Shown here in pieces: positions 44,565-53,483 of a DNA stretch of 64,000 nucleotides. How positions within the stretch are numbered: the stretch's first letter is position 1; each line of letters starts with the position of its first letter. The stretch is taken from assembly GCF_000143415.4 (NCBI RefSeq), contig NW_003314301.1, positions 1,238,314-1,302,313 of the forward strand, given 5' to 3'. Position numbers and translations under genes: made by a program. The DNA comes from Selaginella moellendorffii (lineage: Eukaryota > Streptophyta > Lycopodiopsida > Selaginellales > Selaginellaceae). The notes under the pieces are model-generated. The model did not search any database, had not been told where the DNA came from, and worked only from the letters and a program-made list of their open reading frames with translations.

Positions 44565-46899
44565 TCAGTAGAAATTCTTTATTTTAAGTTGCTTCTTCAC
44601 CTTGCCCATTGCATTGCGGGGAAGTGATTCCCATACGTGTAGCCTCTGAGGGATCTGAAAGGAAGAATAATTTAAAGAAAACAGGCAAACTCTCTTGGGA
44701 TATTACCTTGTATGGGGCCATTCTTTTCAATGCCCAGTCTCGGAGTTGAGGCAGCGTCATCTTCACATCGCTTTGGTTCTCGGTGTCTAGAATCACGACC
44801 GCGGCTATCACCTCGCCGTAATCCTTGTCTGGAATCCCCAGCACAGCACACTCCGATATATCTGGGTGCTGTTACGTAACACATATATAATAAAACGGTA
44901 ACAACACACAACACAAATACCTCTAGTAGCATAGATTCGATTTCCAATGCTGAGAGCTTGTATCCTCCTGACTTGAGTATATCCACGCTTGTTCCTTCAT
45001 TCACAATGTAAAAAACGAGAAGAAATAAGTTAATAACAGCTAAGCTTACTCCCAAGGATTCGAATGTAGCCATCACTCTCTTGCTTGACAAAATCTCCTG
45101 TTTTGAAAAATCCATCCTCATCAAATGCTTCCTGTGTAACCTGGGCGAAAAGGCCATTGTTGTTTGCTACATACATATAGGAGCATACCGTAGGTTGATT
45201 CCAATATCCACTGAACATGGATGGACTCTTAACACACAGCTCCCCAGTGCCAGGCTCGGACTCAGCACTTTCTGGCTCAATCGTCACCTGATAAAATCCG
45301 TAAGAAGCTGAAAGGAACTGAGTATGTACTAACCACTACACCTGGCAAGGGCACTCCAACACTACCAGGCCTGCGTTCTCCATCAAGAGGATTTGACAGT
45401 CCCATTCCAAACTGCATCACTCAAATTTGATTATCAAAGGACAAATTCCATAGCCATTGCGTACCTCAGTCATTCCGTAACGTTCCAAAAGCCGATGGCC
45501 TGTTACTTTCTCCCAATGTATAAAGACTGGCAGCGGAAGAGCAGAAGATCCACACATCTAGCCATATCATCATGAAAGAACGATCGATACAGAAATAAAA
45601 ATAGCTATTGTGTTACCATAAGACGCAAACGACGTGCTGCGGAAGCAGCGGCCTCTCGTGACGCGGCGTTCATTGATTCGTAACCTTGCAACAATCTTAC
45701 GTACATGGTTGGAACCTGAAAAGAAAGACAAATCAGAATACAGAACGTTTTATGACACGTTTCTTACTCCCGTGAAACAAGTGATAGGATTTTCAGCTTG
45801 TGAGTTTTTAGTCGGATAAGATTCACGCCAGCACTGCCATACTCCACTCACACTGAACTTTGGAATGAAATGGACCTGGGCGCAAAAAGAAATTACTACC
45901 TTACAAGTAAAAGCCAACGTTACCGAAGAGCCAGCATAAAGAGGTGCGAGCAGTGCGTTGAAAAGGCCATGAACATGTAGCTACACTGTCAAGGTAAACA
46001 TTACAGAAAAGAACAAATGGAAGGAATGTAAGGATATGGTGCAAAGGTAAACAGTGAAGGAACCGATCAGACGGCTTATATTGCCATGCACTAGAGAGCA
46101 TAGCAACCTGTTTGCATAAAAATGCGTTAAAGCTTTGTCACATGAACGTGGAGATAAGTTATACCTGCGCAGCCAATGCACCTTGCGTATGAACAGCTCC
46201 CTTCGGCCTACCAGTAGTGCCACTAGTGTAAATTATCAATCCTAGCTCCTCATCTGCAAGAAAATTGAGACTGTGCCAAGAGCAAAACCAAGAATGTAAT
46301 ACCTTTGACATGCGACAAGGACAAAACTTCGTCCAAGATTTGATCGTATCCTTCACTTCCGTCGGCACCTTCTTCGAGTGAAGGGATTGAAGGCAGGATA
46401 AAAAGACGAGCAGCAGCTTTCTGAGAAACACCTTCAACCAGGCTTTTGTGATCATCTGTAGAGATGACTAGTGTTATATTCTGGAATAGAAAAGCGTAAA
46501 GACACAGATTTTCAAACACTTGCAGAGCTTACCGCATCAGTGAAAACATGGAGGAGTTCGCTCTCTGGGTGACTCAATGCCAAAGGCACAGCGACCCCAC
46601 CGCTCAACCACGTTCCCCAAATCCCCACTACAAATTCGGCAGAGGGAGCTGCCACGATTCCAACGCGAGCACCTTGTAAAGCCTTATTCTATACAGAAAA
46701 CCATTTACAACTCCACCATCAGAATCAAAAGACATCATACCTTGTGCTCTAGGCCATCACGGTCGTCTCGCAGCTTTGTCGAGAGCTCCCATGCAGACCG
46801 CAGGAGCTGGGCATAGCTGTGAGTCCTGTTTCCGGAGGTTACAGCTGCAATTTTGTGTGCTCCAGATCCAAGCTTCACGGCTGCTCTTATTACTTCCAT
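44565..46899 (-). CDS. AAE13: Malonyl-CoA synthetase, AAE13-like
   Basis: An ANL-family enzyme that makes malonyl-CoA from malonate, ATP and CoA. Fifteen small exons join in phase: 46899-46741, 46682-46533, 46480-46303, 46253-46165, 46107-46038, 45976-45924, 45876-45768, 45715-45617, 45557-45465, 45411-45334, 45287-45189, 45140-45050, 44994-44921, 44868-44707, 44654-44565. The protein matches Arabidopsis AAE13 as I recall it: [83 protein letters not shown], and the end [15 protein letters not shown] with the catalytic Lys. Start at MEVIRAAV; the upstream frame is probably leader. The intron inside CLPLHHVHG is of the AT-AC type. Confidence 0.9.
45977..46037 (-). other. U12-type AT-AC intron in AAE13
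   Basis: The 61-nt intron begins ATATCCTTAC and ends AGCTAC, with a U12 branch motif CCTTGAC whose A is 12 nt from the intron end. Joining CAC C|AT restores LPLHHVHG exactly. No GT-AG alternative restores the conserved motif. Confidence 0.85.
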
Positions 46900-47270
46900 C
46901 GCCTGTCTGATATGATTCCAAGTCAGTGAAAAGAAACAAGAAACAAAGGACACGCATACCCTCGAATCGAGAGTGAAGAAGATGCAAATGGGTAGCGCCT
47001 ATCAATTGAATTCCTGTGAACACCTGGAATGCATGGCGGCTGTCGACTAATGCGAATCGAACACGAAGTCAAAGACAATCCAAAGCAAATACATTTCAAA
47101 AGGAAAGCCAACACCAAGCTGGATGGAAATATCTGGACCGAAAACAAGCACAACCCAACCTCCACCTAGATTCTATTCTCTTGTCTCTCTCAGTTCACTG
47201 CAAAACATTGAGAAACTTAGAGCGAAAAAACTACAAACGAAACGAAAAGAAAGCTTACCACTAAGAAGTA

Positions 47271-47813
47271 TCAAGCGACATCAATGGAGGAACTCATCTC
47301 CCTCAGAGAGTTGCCTTGCTTGTTCTCCGGAAGCCTCACCACCACAACCGCGCAATCGCAGTGATGGACACAGTAGTCACTGACGCTCCCGAGCCTGGCC
47401 CTGCGGGTCCGCCTCTCAGCACCAATCCCTCGGCTTCCCATGATCATCACGTCCACGCCGAGTCTCTCCACTTCCAGGCAGATCCTCTCCTTCATGTCGT
47501 GGTCCTTGACGATGTGAATCCTGAAAGGAATGTTGGCCTCCTCGAGTGGCTTGGCGAGCTCGGTGCTCTTGGCCGAAGTGAAGGCCTCCATGTCCTCCTC
47601 CATCTTTTGCTGGACTGACGCATCGGGTCCAGCGGTAGTGTCTGCCGGTCCCCAGTCGGCTCCATAGAGAACGCTCGTTGGCTGGACGTGAAGAACGATG
47701 ACACTGTCACCTTGTCGAAGGTAGTGAGCGACGGCCCATTTCACTGCGTACGCACTCTCGGCGCTCAAGTCCACGGCTATGGCGATTTTTCGCTCTCCTG
47801 GTGTTGTTAGCAT
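47271..47813 (-). CDS. Universal stress protein (USP) domain protein
   Basis: A 180-aa protein with one UspA fold. Beta1 is KIAIAVDLSAESAYAVKWAV, followed by DSVIVLHVQP and the ATP-binding type motif GSRGIGAERRTRRARLGSVS, then CAVVVVRLP. The spacing (G-x2-G-x9-GS) is of the ATP-binding class. Such proteins act in stress signalling in the cytosol; the target is unknown. The ATG at 47813 follows an acceptor-like GATAG, and a donor CAG|GTATGC near 48164 suggests a 5'-leader intron. Confidence 0.85.
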   Translation of the reverse strand: MLTTPGERKIAIAVDLSAESAYAVKWAVAHYLRQGDSVIVLHVQPTSVLYGADWGPADTTAGPDASVQQKMEEDMEAFTSAKSTELAKPLEEANIPFRIHIVKDHDMKERICLEVERLGVDVMIMGSRGIGAERRTRRARLGSVSDYCVHHCDCAVVVVRLPENKQGNSLREMSSSIDVA

Positions 47814-48332
47814 CCTATCACAGGAAGAAATCAATCAGCTATTCTTTTCTCACACACAAAACATTTTTTTCTTCAAGCGCCAAGCAAGAAACTCCATGGA
47901 TCAATCGAAGGGGCTAAGAACAAAGTTTTAGTGCATCTTTGATGCAAAAGCTCACACCATGCAAGGCTCCCGAGCTCCAAAGAAAGAAAAACCAAGAAAT
48001 CCTTGGAGCCAAGGGTGAAATACGGGCATTTCAGCTCAGGGAAGAGATCGAGGGACGAAATATCGTCCGGGAGCTGGAAACTGCCCTGACTTTTGCCCCG
48101 GATGGAACAATCGATCAAAAATGCAAGCGCCAAGAAATACCGGGCGAGAGAGAAGTAGCATACCTGATCGAGGATCGCACTGCGCTGCTCGAAAACCTAG
48201 CTTGAGCGCAAGAGCTCAATAACGGTCAGTCGAAGAACCCTAAAAAGACACTGAAATAAAACAATGCGCTTCCATTTTATTTACTTAGCCGAGACAAAAA
48301 GAATTTATCGGAGGATACAAATTTACTCTTTA

Positions 48333-49403
48333 CTAATTCTCGTAGTAGATTGTAGATGGTGGTGGTGGAGATTGGTACCAGTAGATTGGTGGCGATGGCG
48401 GGGGTGGGGATTTGTGGTGGTGGTGGTGGGGTGGTGGCGGCGGTGGGGATTTCGGTGGTGGTGGTGATTTGTATTCGTATGGTGGTGGTGGTGGAGACTC
48501 GTATTTATACGGTGGTGATGGAGGTGGAGACCGTGGTGGTGGTGGAGATTTGTACTCGTACGGAGGTGGCGATTTCTCGCATTTTGGTGGTGGAGGCGGT
48601 GGAGATTTGTACTCGTACGGAGGAGGTGGTGGCGGTGGGATTTTTTCACATTTTGGCGGTGGAGGTGGCGGAGACTTCTCGCATTTTGGTGGTGGTGGTG
48701 GTGGAGACTTGGGTGGCGGAGGAGGTGGAAACTTCTCGCATTTCGGTGGTGGTGGTGGCGGAGACTTTGGTGGCGGAGGAGGTGGAGACTTCTCGCATTT
48801 CGGTGGTGGTGGTGGCGGAGACTTTGGTGGCGGAGGAGGTGGAGACTTCTCGCATCTCGGCGGTGGTGGTGGTGGAGACGTGGGCGGTGGCGGAGGTGGA
48901 GATTTCTCGCATTTCGGTGGTGGTGGAGATTTGGGTGGCGGAGGAGGTGGGGTATCGCATTTCGGTGGTGGGGGTGGTGGAGATTTGGGTGGTGGCGGAG
49001 GTGGAGATTTCTCACACTTTGGTGGAGGTGGTGGCGATTCAACAGGGGGTGGTGGAGATTTGTGATGGTGAGGAGGTGGTGGGGATTCAACTGGCGGTGG
49101 TGGAGATTTATGATAGGAAGGAGGTGGTGGCGATTCAACTGGCGGAGGTGATTCTACCGGTGGTGGCGGGGATTTGTAGCAGTAAGGAGGTGCATTAGGA
49201 GGGCACAAACGATTTGGAAACCACCAGGGCCTTCTCAGCCACGGCCTCCAACAGAAGAAATCGATCGTGCTCTTAGGAATTCCAAACCCGAAGTTCTTGG
49301 CATCTCCAAAACCTGCATTTCGATCCAAAAGCTCCTGATCACACCTGACAGTGGAAACCAGGAGAAGCAGCAAAAGCATGCTGCATGCCTTGAAGAAAAT
49401 CAT
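48333..49403 (-). CDS. Extensin-like hydroxyproline-rich cell wall protein
   Basis: A 356-aa secreted protein. The N-terminus [21 protein letters not shown] is a signal peptide, followed by a short Trp-rich segment (CWRPWLRRPWWFPNRL) and then almost pure Ser-Pro repeats, SPPPP to SPPPPPP, with Tyr-containing YEYKSPPPP and YKYESPPPP units and a His-rich PHHHHHKSPPPP. Hydroxylation and arabinosylation of the Pro runs and Tyr cross-links would place it in the wall. Unusual are at least ten PKCEKSPPPP units, giving many Cys. The upstream GTG-initiated extension is ignored. Antisense ORFs (GGGG-rich) are shadows. Confidence 0.88.
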   Translation of the reverse strand: MIFFKACSMLLLLLLVSTVRCDQELLDRNAGFGDAKNFGFGIPKSTIDFFCWRPWLRRPWWFPNRLCPPNAPPYCYKSPPPPVESPPPVESPPPPSYHKSPPPPVESPPPPHHHKSPPPPVESPPPPPKCEKSPPPPPPKSPPPPPPKCDTPPPPPPKSPPPPKCEKSPPPPPPTSPPPPPPRCEKSPPPPPPKSPPPPPPKCEKSPPPPPPKSPPPPPPKCEKFPPPPPPKSPPPPPPKCEKSPPPPPPKCEKIPPPPPPPYEYKSPPPPPPKCEKSPPPYEYKSPPPPRSPPPSPPYKYESPPPPPYEYKSPPPPKSPPPPPPHHHHHKSPPPPSPPIYWYQSPPPPSTIYYEN

Positions 49404-49670
49404 CGCGCTCTCCAAGATCACTGGAAAGAGAGACCTTTTCTGTGATGCTACAAAAATTTCCAGCTTATAAAGCCTAGCACTGTGTCTTGGAACCCACAGC
49501 TTTCAAAATAGTAATCCTTTAGAAATCGATGGCTCTGTGCTATTTCGCGCCTGGTTATCACATTTTCGTGTAAATTTTCTCATCTCACAAATTATTTCTA
49601 ATTAATTTTATTTATTTACTAGGAAAGTTATTTATTCACTAATAACAAATAACTTTAATCTTTTTTACTT

Positions 49671-50853
49671 TTATGCTTTGCTGCCTTGCAAAAGAAAAGA
49701 TCTTCGCCTAGAAGAGTTCCATCGTTGAAAAGCAAGCATAAATACCCATGTAGCGCGCGAGACCTTCTCTTTGATCATCATGAGAAAGGCGGCACTTAGA
49801 ATTGTCTTAAGAACCTGTGCTTGGATTCCCTTGTAAAATCCGAGAATTCCTTCTTGTTTCTGGATGAGAGTAAACGCGTCCACCATTCTCTTTGGCCTCG
49901 AGTACTCTTCGTCGTCTTTCTTGTCACCCGACTGGATCATAACTTTGCACCTAAAGCCGGAAGAAATCCTGAATTGAGAACTCTTCCTTACGGAGCAACC
50001 TGAGGACTTTACCTGATTGCTGGATACGTGATGAGAGTTGCCACCGTCTTAGAGATCGCTCCCAGAAGAAACGCGTGGAATGCTGATAGAACCAGCGGCG
50101 ATGATCCAGCTTTTCTCACTCTTTGCTGTAGCAATCGCGTTTTGAGTTGCTCAAAGACTGTGTACTGGCAAAACCAAAGCATTATCAAGTCGAAGCTAGG
50201 AAAACCAAAGAAGAAGAAAAACGCGAACCTGGATTGCTGGATTACATGTAAGGAAAAGAGAAGCTCCCAATCCATCGAACGATTCGTTCCAGTTCGCGGA
50301 CAAAGTAGCCCAGAGTCCCTTGGACTTTCCGAAGCCGCTGGTTTGCATTCGTGAAGAAGCAGTGTCAAGAGGCTAAAACGAGAAACGAAAGATAGTTATC
50401 TTCGATCGTCAATCTCGAGCTAGAAAAACTTACTTGCGTGACGATCGAATTGCAAGCGCCGGCAGCAGCAGCGACAACAAGATTTGCCCCCAATCCCATG
50501 CTCTTGTTCTTGCTCCGCTGGAGATAGAGCCGCTTCAAGTAGCTATAGCTGTAGAAATAGATGAACTGCGAGAGGAGCGATTGCAAGTTCTTGGCGCCCA
50601 GGCCCTGATACAGCGCCAGCACCCGTTTGGATGCAATGGCTTCGCGAAGAACATCCAGGAGCGACCTACAATCGCCCCCAAACCGTCAAATGGATGAAAT
50701 AGTTTGTGCGATCGCTGCTTACCGATATTTGTATGAATTCCCCGCCTTGAGCTCCGCTTGATACTTGGATTTGCACGTATCAAGGGGATAGAGGATCGTC
50801 GTGGTGAAGAGGCCGCCGATCGCGCCCGCGGTGGCATCGGCCAGGGCCTCCAT
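49671..50853 (-). CDS. Peroxisomal adenine nucleotide carrier (PNC-like)
   Basis: A 312-aa mitochondrial-carrier-family protein close to Arabidopsis PNC1/PNC2, which exchange ATP for ADP/AMP across the peroxisomal membrane for fatty-acid activation. Five exons in phase: 50853-50723, 50665-50434, 50372-50229, 50164-50013, 49950-49671. The three carrier repeats carry [20 protein letters not shown] and YPAIRCKVMIQ. Characteristic PNC phrases are [20 protein letters not shown] and [13 protein letters not shown]. The start at 50853 lies 111 bp from the divergent BCNT gene. Confidence 0.92.
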
Positions 50854-50964
50854 TTTGCTCTAGAACCCTAAAACTTTCAAATAATAGAAGTTCCTTTAGC
50901 CCTAGACATAATAATACGAAATGTACGAAACGGCTATGGAGGCTAGGGTTTTGAGAGGCGGCGC
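50854..50964. promoter_or_regulatory. Divergent promoter of PNC-like and BCNT genes
   Basis: Only 111 bp separate two start codons that point away from each other. Telo-box-like AACCCTAAAA (near 50868) and CTAGGGTTTT (near 50943) flank the middle. Both promoters and leaders must fit here, or overlap the neighbouring gene. Confidence 0.6.
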
Positions 50965-52122
50965 ATGGCACAGGTGGAGGAGAAGACGAAGGCGAGCGCG
51001 GCGTGGGAGGAGCTAAGGTCGAGAGATCCTTCTCTAAAGGCGAGGGCCGAGGCTGTCCTCCAGCGCGCGTATGGGCGGAAGGATTCGCCAGCAGTGAAGC
51101 CCAGGAAATCGTCTTCGTCTCCACCAGTAGGGCTTGTTCTTGCAAGATTTCGTATAATCCTCGCAGTGTGATCTAGGGATGGATGATCAGCCTTGGAATG
51201 GTGCCCAAAAAGAAGGATGCGGCCGAAATTTCTTCCACCGATCCGCCTAAAATCGACAATGTTTCAGATGCCGATCGAGAGGATACTCGCAGGATAGCGG
51301 CCGCTGCTCTCGCGGCTACCAGATCTGGAGCGCCAGGGCAAAAGGTATTTCTCGATTCTCCTTTCTTTCGTTAGTAGAGCCAACAGGTATCTAGATTCAA
51401 TACATTCTCGTATTGTCTCTTCGTGGTTTGGCTGAGATTTATCCCGGGTTTTGCGACATGGAGTGGAGCATTACATCCACTTCCATTACTGATTTGCCTG
51501 GAAAATGTCTCTTTTTTCCTTGTTTTGCTAGTAGCCAACGGTATCTTGATTCAATACAGCTTCTATGCATTGTTTCATCGAAGTTTGGCTGATAGTTTTC
51601 TCAGGTTTTGCGACATGGAGTGGAGCATTACCTCCTCTTCCATTACTGATTTTGCCTGGAAAATTGTCCTTTGTTCAGAGACTCCATTTTGGAAGATCTT
51701 TCTTGGCGCTAGTTGTGTGTTCGTGGCTTTTCAAGTACTTGGTTCGTCGATTTTGATCACCTCTCTCGCAGGTTGTTGCTGCTGCTGCTGCTGCTACTGC
51801 TGCGCCTCCCGAGAGCGATGCAAAGTCTAGCGACGCTGGAGAGAAGCGTAAACTATCATCCGGACTGGACAGTCTGCTAGAACAAATCCAGAAGAAGCCG
51901 AAAGCGAACATCCTGGACAGATCGAAGAAGGATTGGGGCGAGTTTAAAGACGAGAAGGGTCTCACGGAAGAACTCGAGGCATACAAGAAGAGCGGTGACA
52001 AGTACTTGGACAAAGTAGCGTTTTTGCAGCGAGCGGACGATAGGGAGTACGAGAAAGAGCGTGACGCGCGTTTAGAGTACCAAGCAAAGCGTAGACTAGG
52101 AGCAAGCTATCAAGACGATTAA
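50965..52122 (+). CDS. BCNT/CFDP1-type protein, SWC5-like
   Basis: A 226-aa protein with a C-terminal BCNT domain, the mark of yeast Swc5 and animal CFDP1, a subunit of SWR1-type complexes that deposit histone H2A.Z. Exons 50965-51126, 51177-51344, 51772-52122. The N-terminus is charged, WMISLGMVPKKK follows, then an Ala run encoded by GCT repeats (VVAAAAAAATAAPP), and the BCNT core KKDWGEFKDEKGLTEELEAY plus LDKVAFLQRADDREYEKERD. Intron 2 is long for this window (427 bp) and contains a tandem duplication. Confidence 0.88.
51372..51680 (+). repeat. Tandem duplication inside the second BCNT intron
   Basis: About 150 bp (from AGTAGAGCCAACAGGTATCT to around 51520) is repeated with divergence at about 51530-51680; both copies contain TTTTGCGACATGGAGTGGAG. 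It explains why this intron is longer than its neighbours. Confidence 0.75.
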
Positions 52123-52311
52123 AATCTCTTTAATCATGTTTATAAGTTCTCGAATTAAACAAAGTTTTACCAAAATGGTTAAAAGCAAAATTTCTCTAAT
52201 AGGTGTTTTGCTAATAAAAACGAGAGATTGTGAGGAAAAGATGAGGAATTCTCTATCAAAAGCTTTTTGTGTTGGGAGAGTAGGACGAGAAAAAAGAAAG
52301 AGACACACAAA

Positions 52312-52830
52312 ATGTTGCTGTGTATCTCTTTTATTCTTGGTTTAGCTTTAGCATCGAATTCTTCTTCGTCTTCTTTCACTTCGAGATCGCCGGTGCCAAT
52401 TTCACCATCGGATGGATCTTCATCAGCTCCGACAGCCAGTTCGAGCAACGTGTCGCACTCCGCCACTGCTCCATCCATCGAGCAATTCGATGCCAGTGAC
52501 AGCGATTTATATGATGACGACGATGATGGTCCCAAGGATCGGCTCCATAGATTCGCCAAGCACACATTCAAGCTCGCCATTGTGTGTGTATGTGGTGTGG
52601 CGTTCTTGGTTCTTGTGCTCGCTTTCTTCTGGGCGATCGTGAGCATTGGCTGGAAGAGCATGTAAGTTTCAATCTATTCCACTGTTGTTTCAAGTCATGC
52701 AATCGATTTCTCTTCCAGGAAATCTGGATGCGCGAAACCATCGCAAGACGCGGAATTTGGATCAAGAAGGAGCGAAGATCTGATGGGTCGAGGTAGAAGT
52801 CATAGTCATCCATTCGACTGTAAATTCTAG
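52312..52830 (+). CDS. Small Ser-rich single-pass membrane protein, unknown
   Basis: I do not recognise the 153-aa product. Exons 52312-52661 and 52719-52830. It has a signal peptide (MLLCISFILGLALASN), a Ser/Pro/Thr-rich outer segment probably O-glycosylated, an acidic stretch (DLYDDDDDGPKD), one membrane helix (LAIVCVCGVAFLVLVLAFFW) and a basic tail. Topology suggests a type I plasma-membrane or secretory-pathway protein. It may start at an upstream in-frame codon (52267), but then the signal peptide would be buried. Confidence 0.6.
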
Positions 52831-53005
52831 ATTTTTTCCTCCGATCATCGGCTAAATGATCTATTCTTTACTGTACAGTGAAAGAATAAAGAGGAATGTT
52901 CTTCCCTCGCTCGCATGGAACTTGTGATCCACTATTGTGGGAAAGGATGGTTGATTTGATCGTTTCCATTTTGCTAGGGATTGGTTTGCGCGATTGAAAT
53001 CGAGA

Positions 53006-53239
53006 ATGGATCGTCTTGCTTGGATCGCGCTGGTGTTCTTGGTAGGATTTGTGATCCTGGCGACAATTCCTTGCTTTGCGCAAGAATGTGATGCTCCATG
53101 CTGTGGATACCTCCCGCAGGGCGGGAATGGATTTTGCTACGATGGCTACTGCTGTAGCGAGAGTGGATTTTGTGGAATCGGAGAGTACTACTGTGGGAAT
53201 GGCTGCCAGCGAGAGTTTGGCGATTGCTACGACTTCTAG
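53006..53239 (+). CDS. Secreted hevein-like Cys-rich peptide
   Basis: A 77-aa precursor: a signal peptide MDRLAWIALVFLVGFVILA...CFAQ and a mature part of about 50 residues with nine Cys. The core CYDGYCCSESGFCGIGEYYC follows the hevein chitin-binding pattern (CC, then SxxGxCG, then YC, then C). Such domains bind chitin and often act against fungi. The extra Cys pair near the N-terminus (CDAPCC) departs from the standard eight-Cys layout. No intron is seen. Confidence 0.7.
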   Translation: MDRLAWIALVFLVGFVILATIPCFAQECDAPCCGYLPQGGNGFCYDGYCCSESGFCGIGEYYCGNGCQREFGDCYDF

Positions 53240-53483
53240 CAAGATTTAAACGAGCGAAAAGATTCTCGAATAATCATGTACGAAAATAAATCTGGAATGT
53301 ACGGCGCCTGGAACTCGCGGGAATTCATCCGCCACTGGTCTCGTGCGTGACGACAATGAATAAATCTCGAGCGAAGTATAAAAGTGTTCTTGTCTTTCAA
53401 TCGTGACGTGTTCGTTTAATGTGAAATAATGCCGCTAGCCAAGCTAGCTAGGGTTTGGTGATGACGCTTGGAGAGGGAGAGGG

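Noticed and set aside
48356-49198. Long Gly/Val-rich ORFs antisense to the extensin
   Set aside because: They are the complement of Ser-Pro codon repeats; the signal peptide and ordered repeats support only the minus strand.
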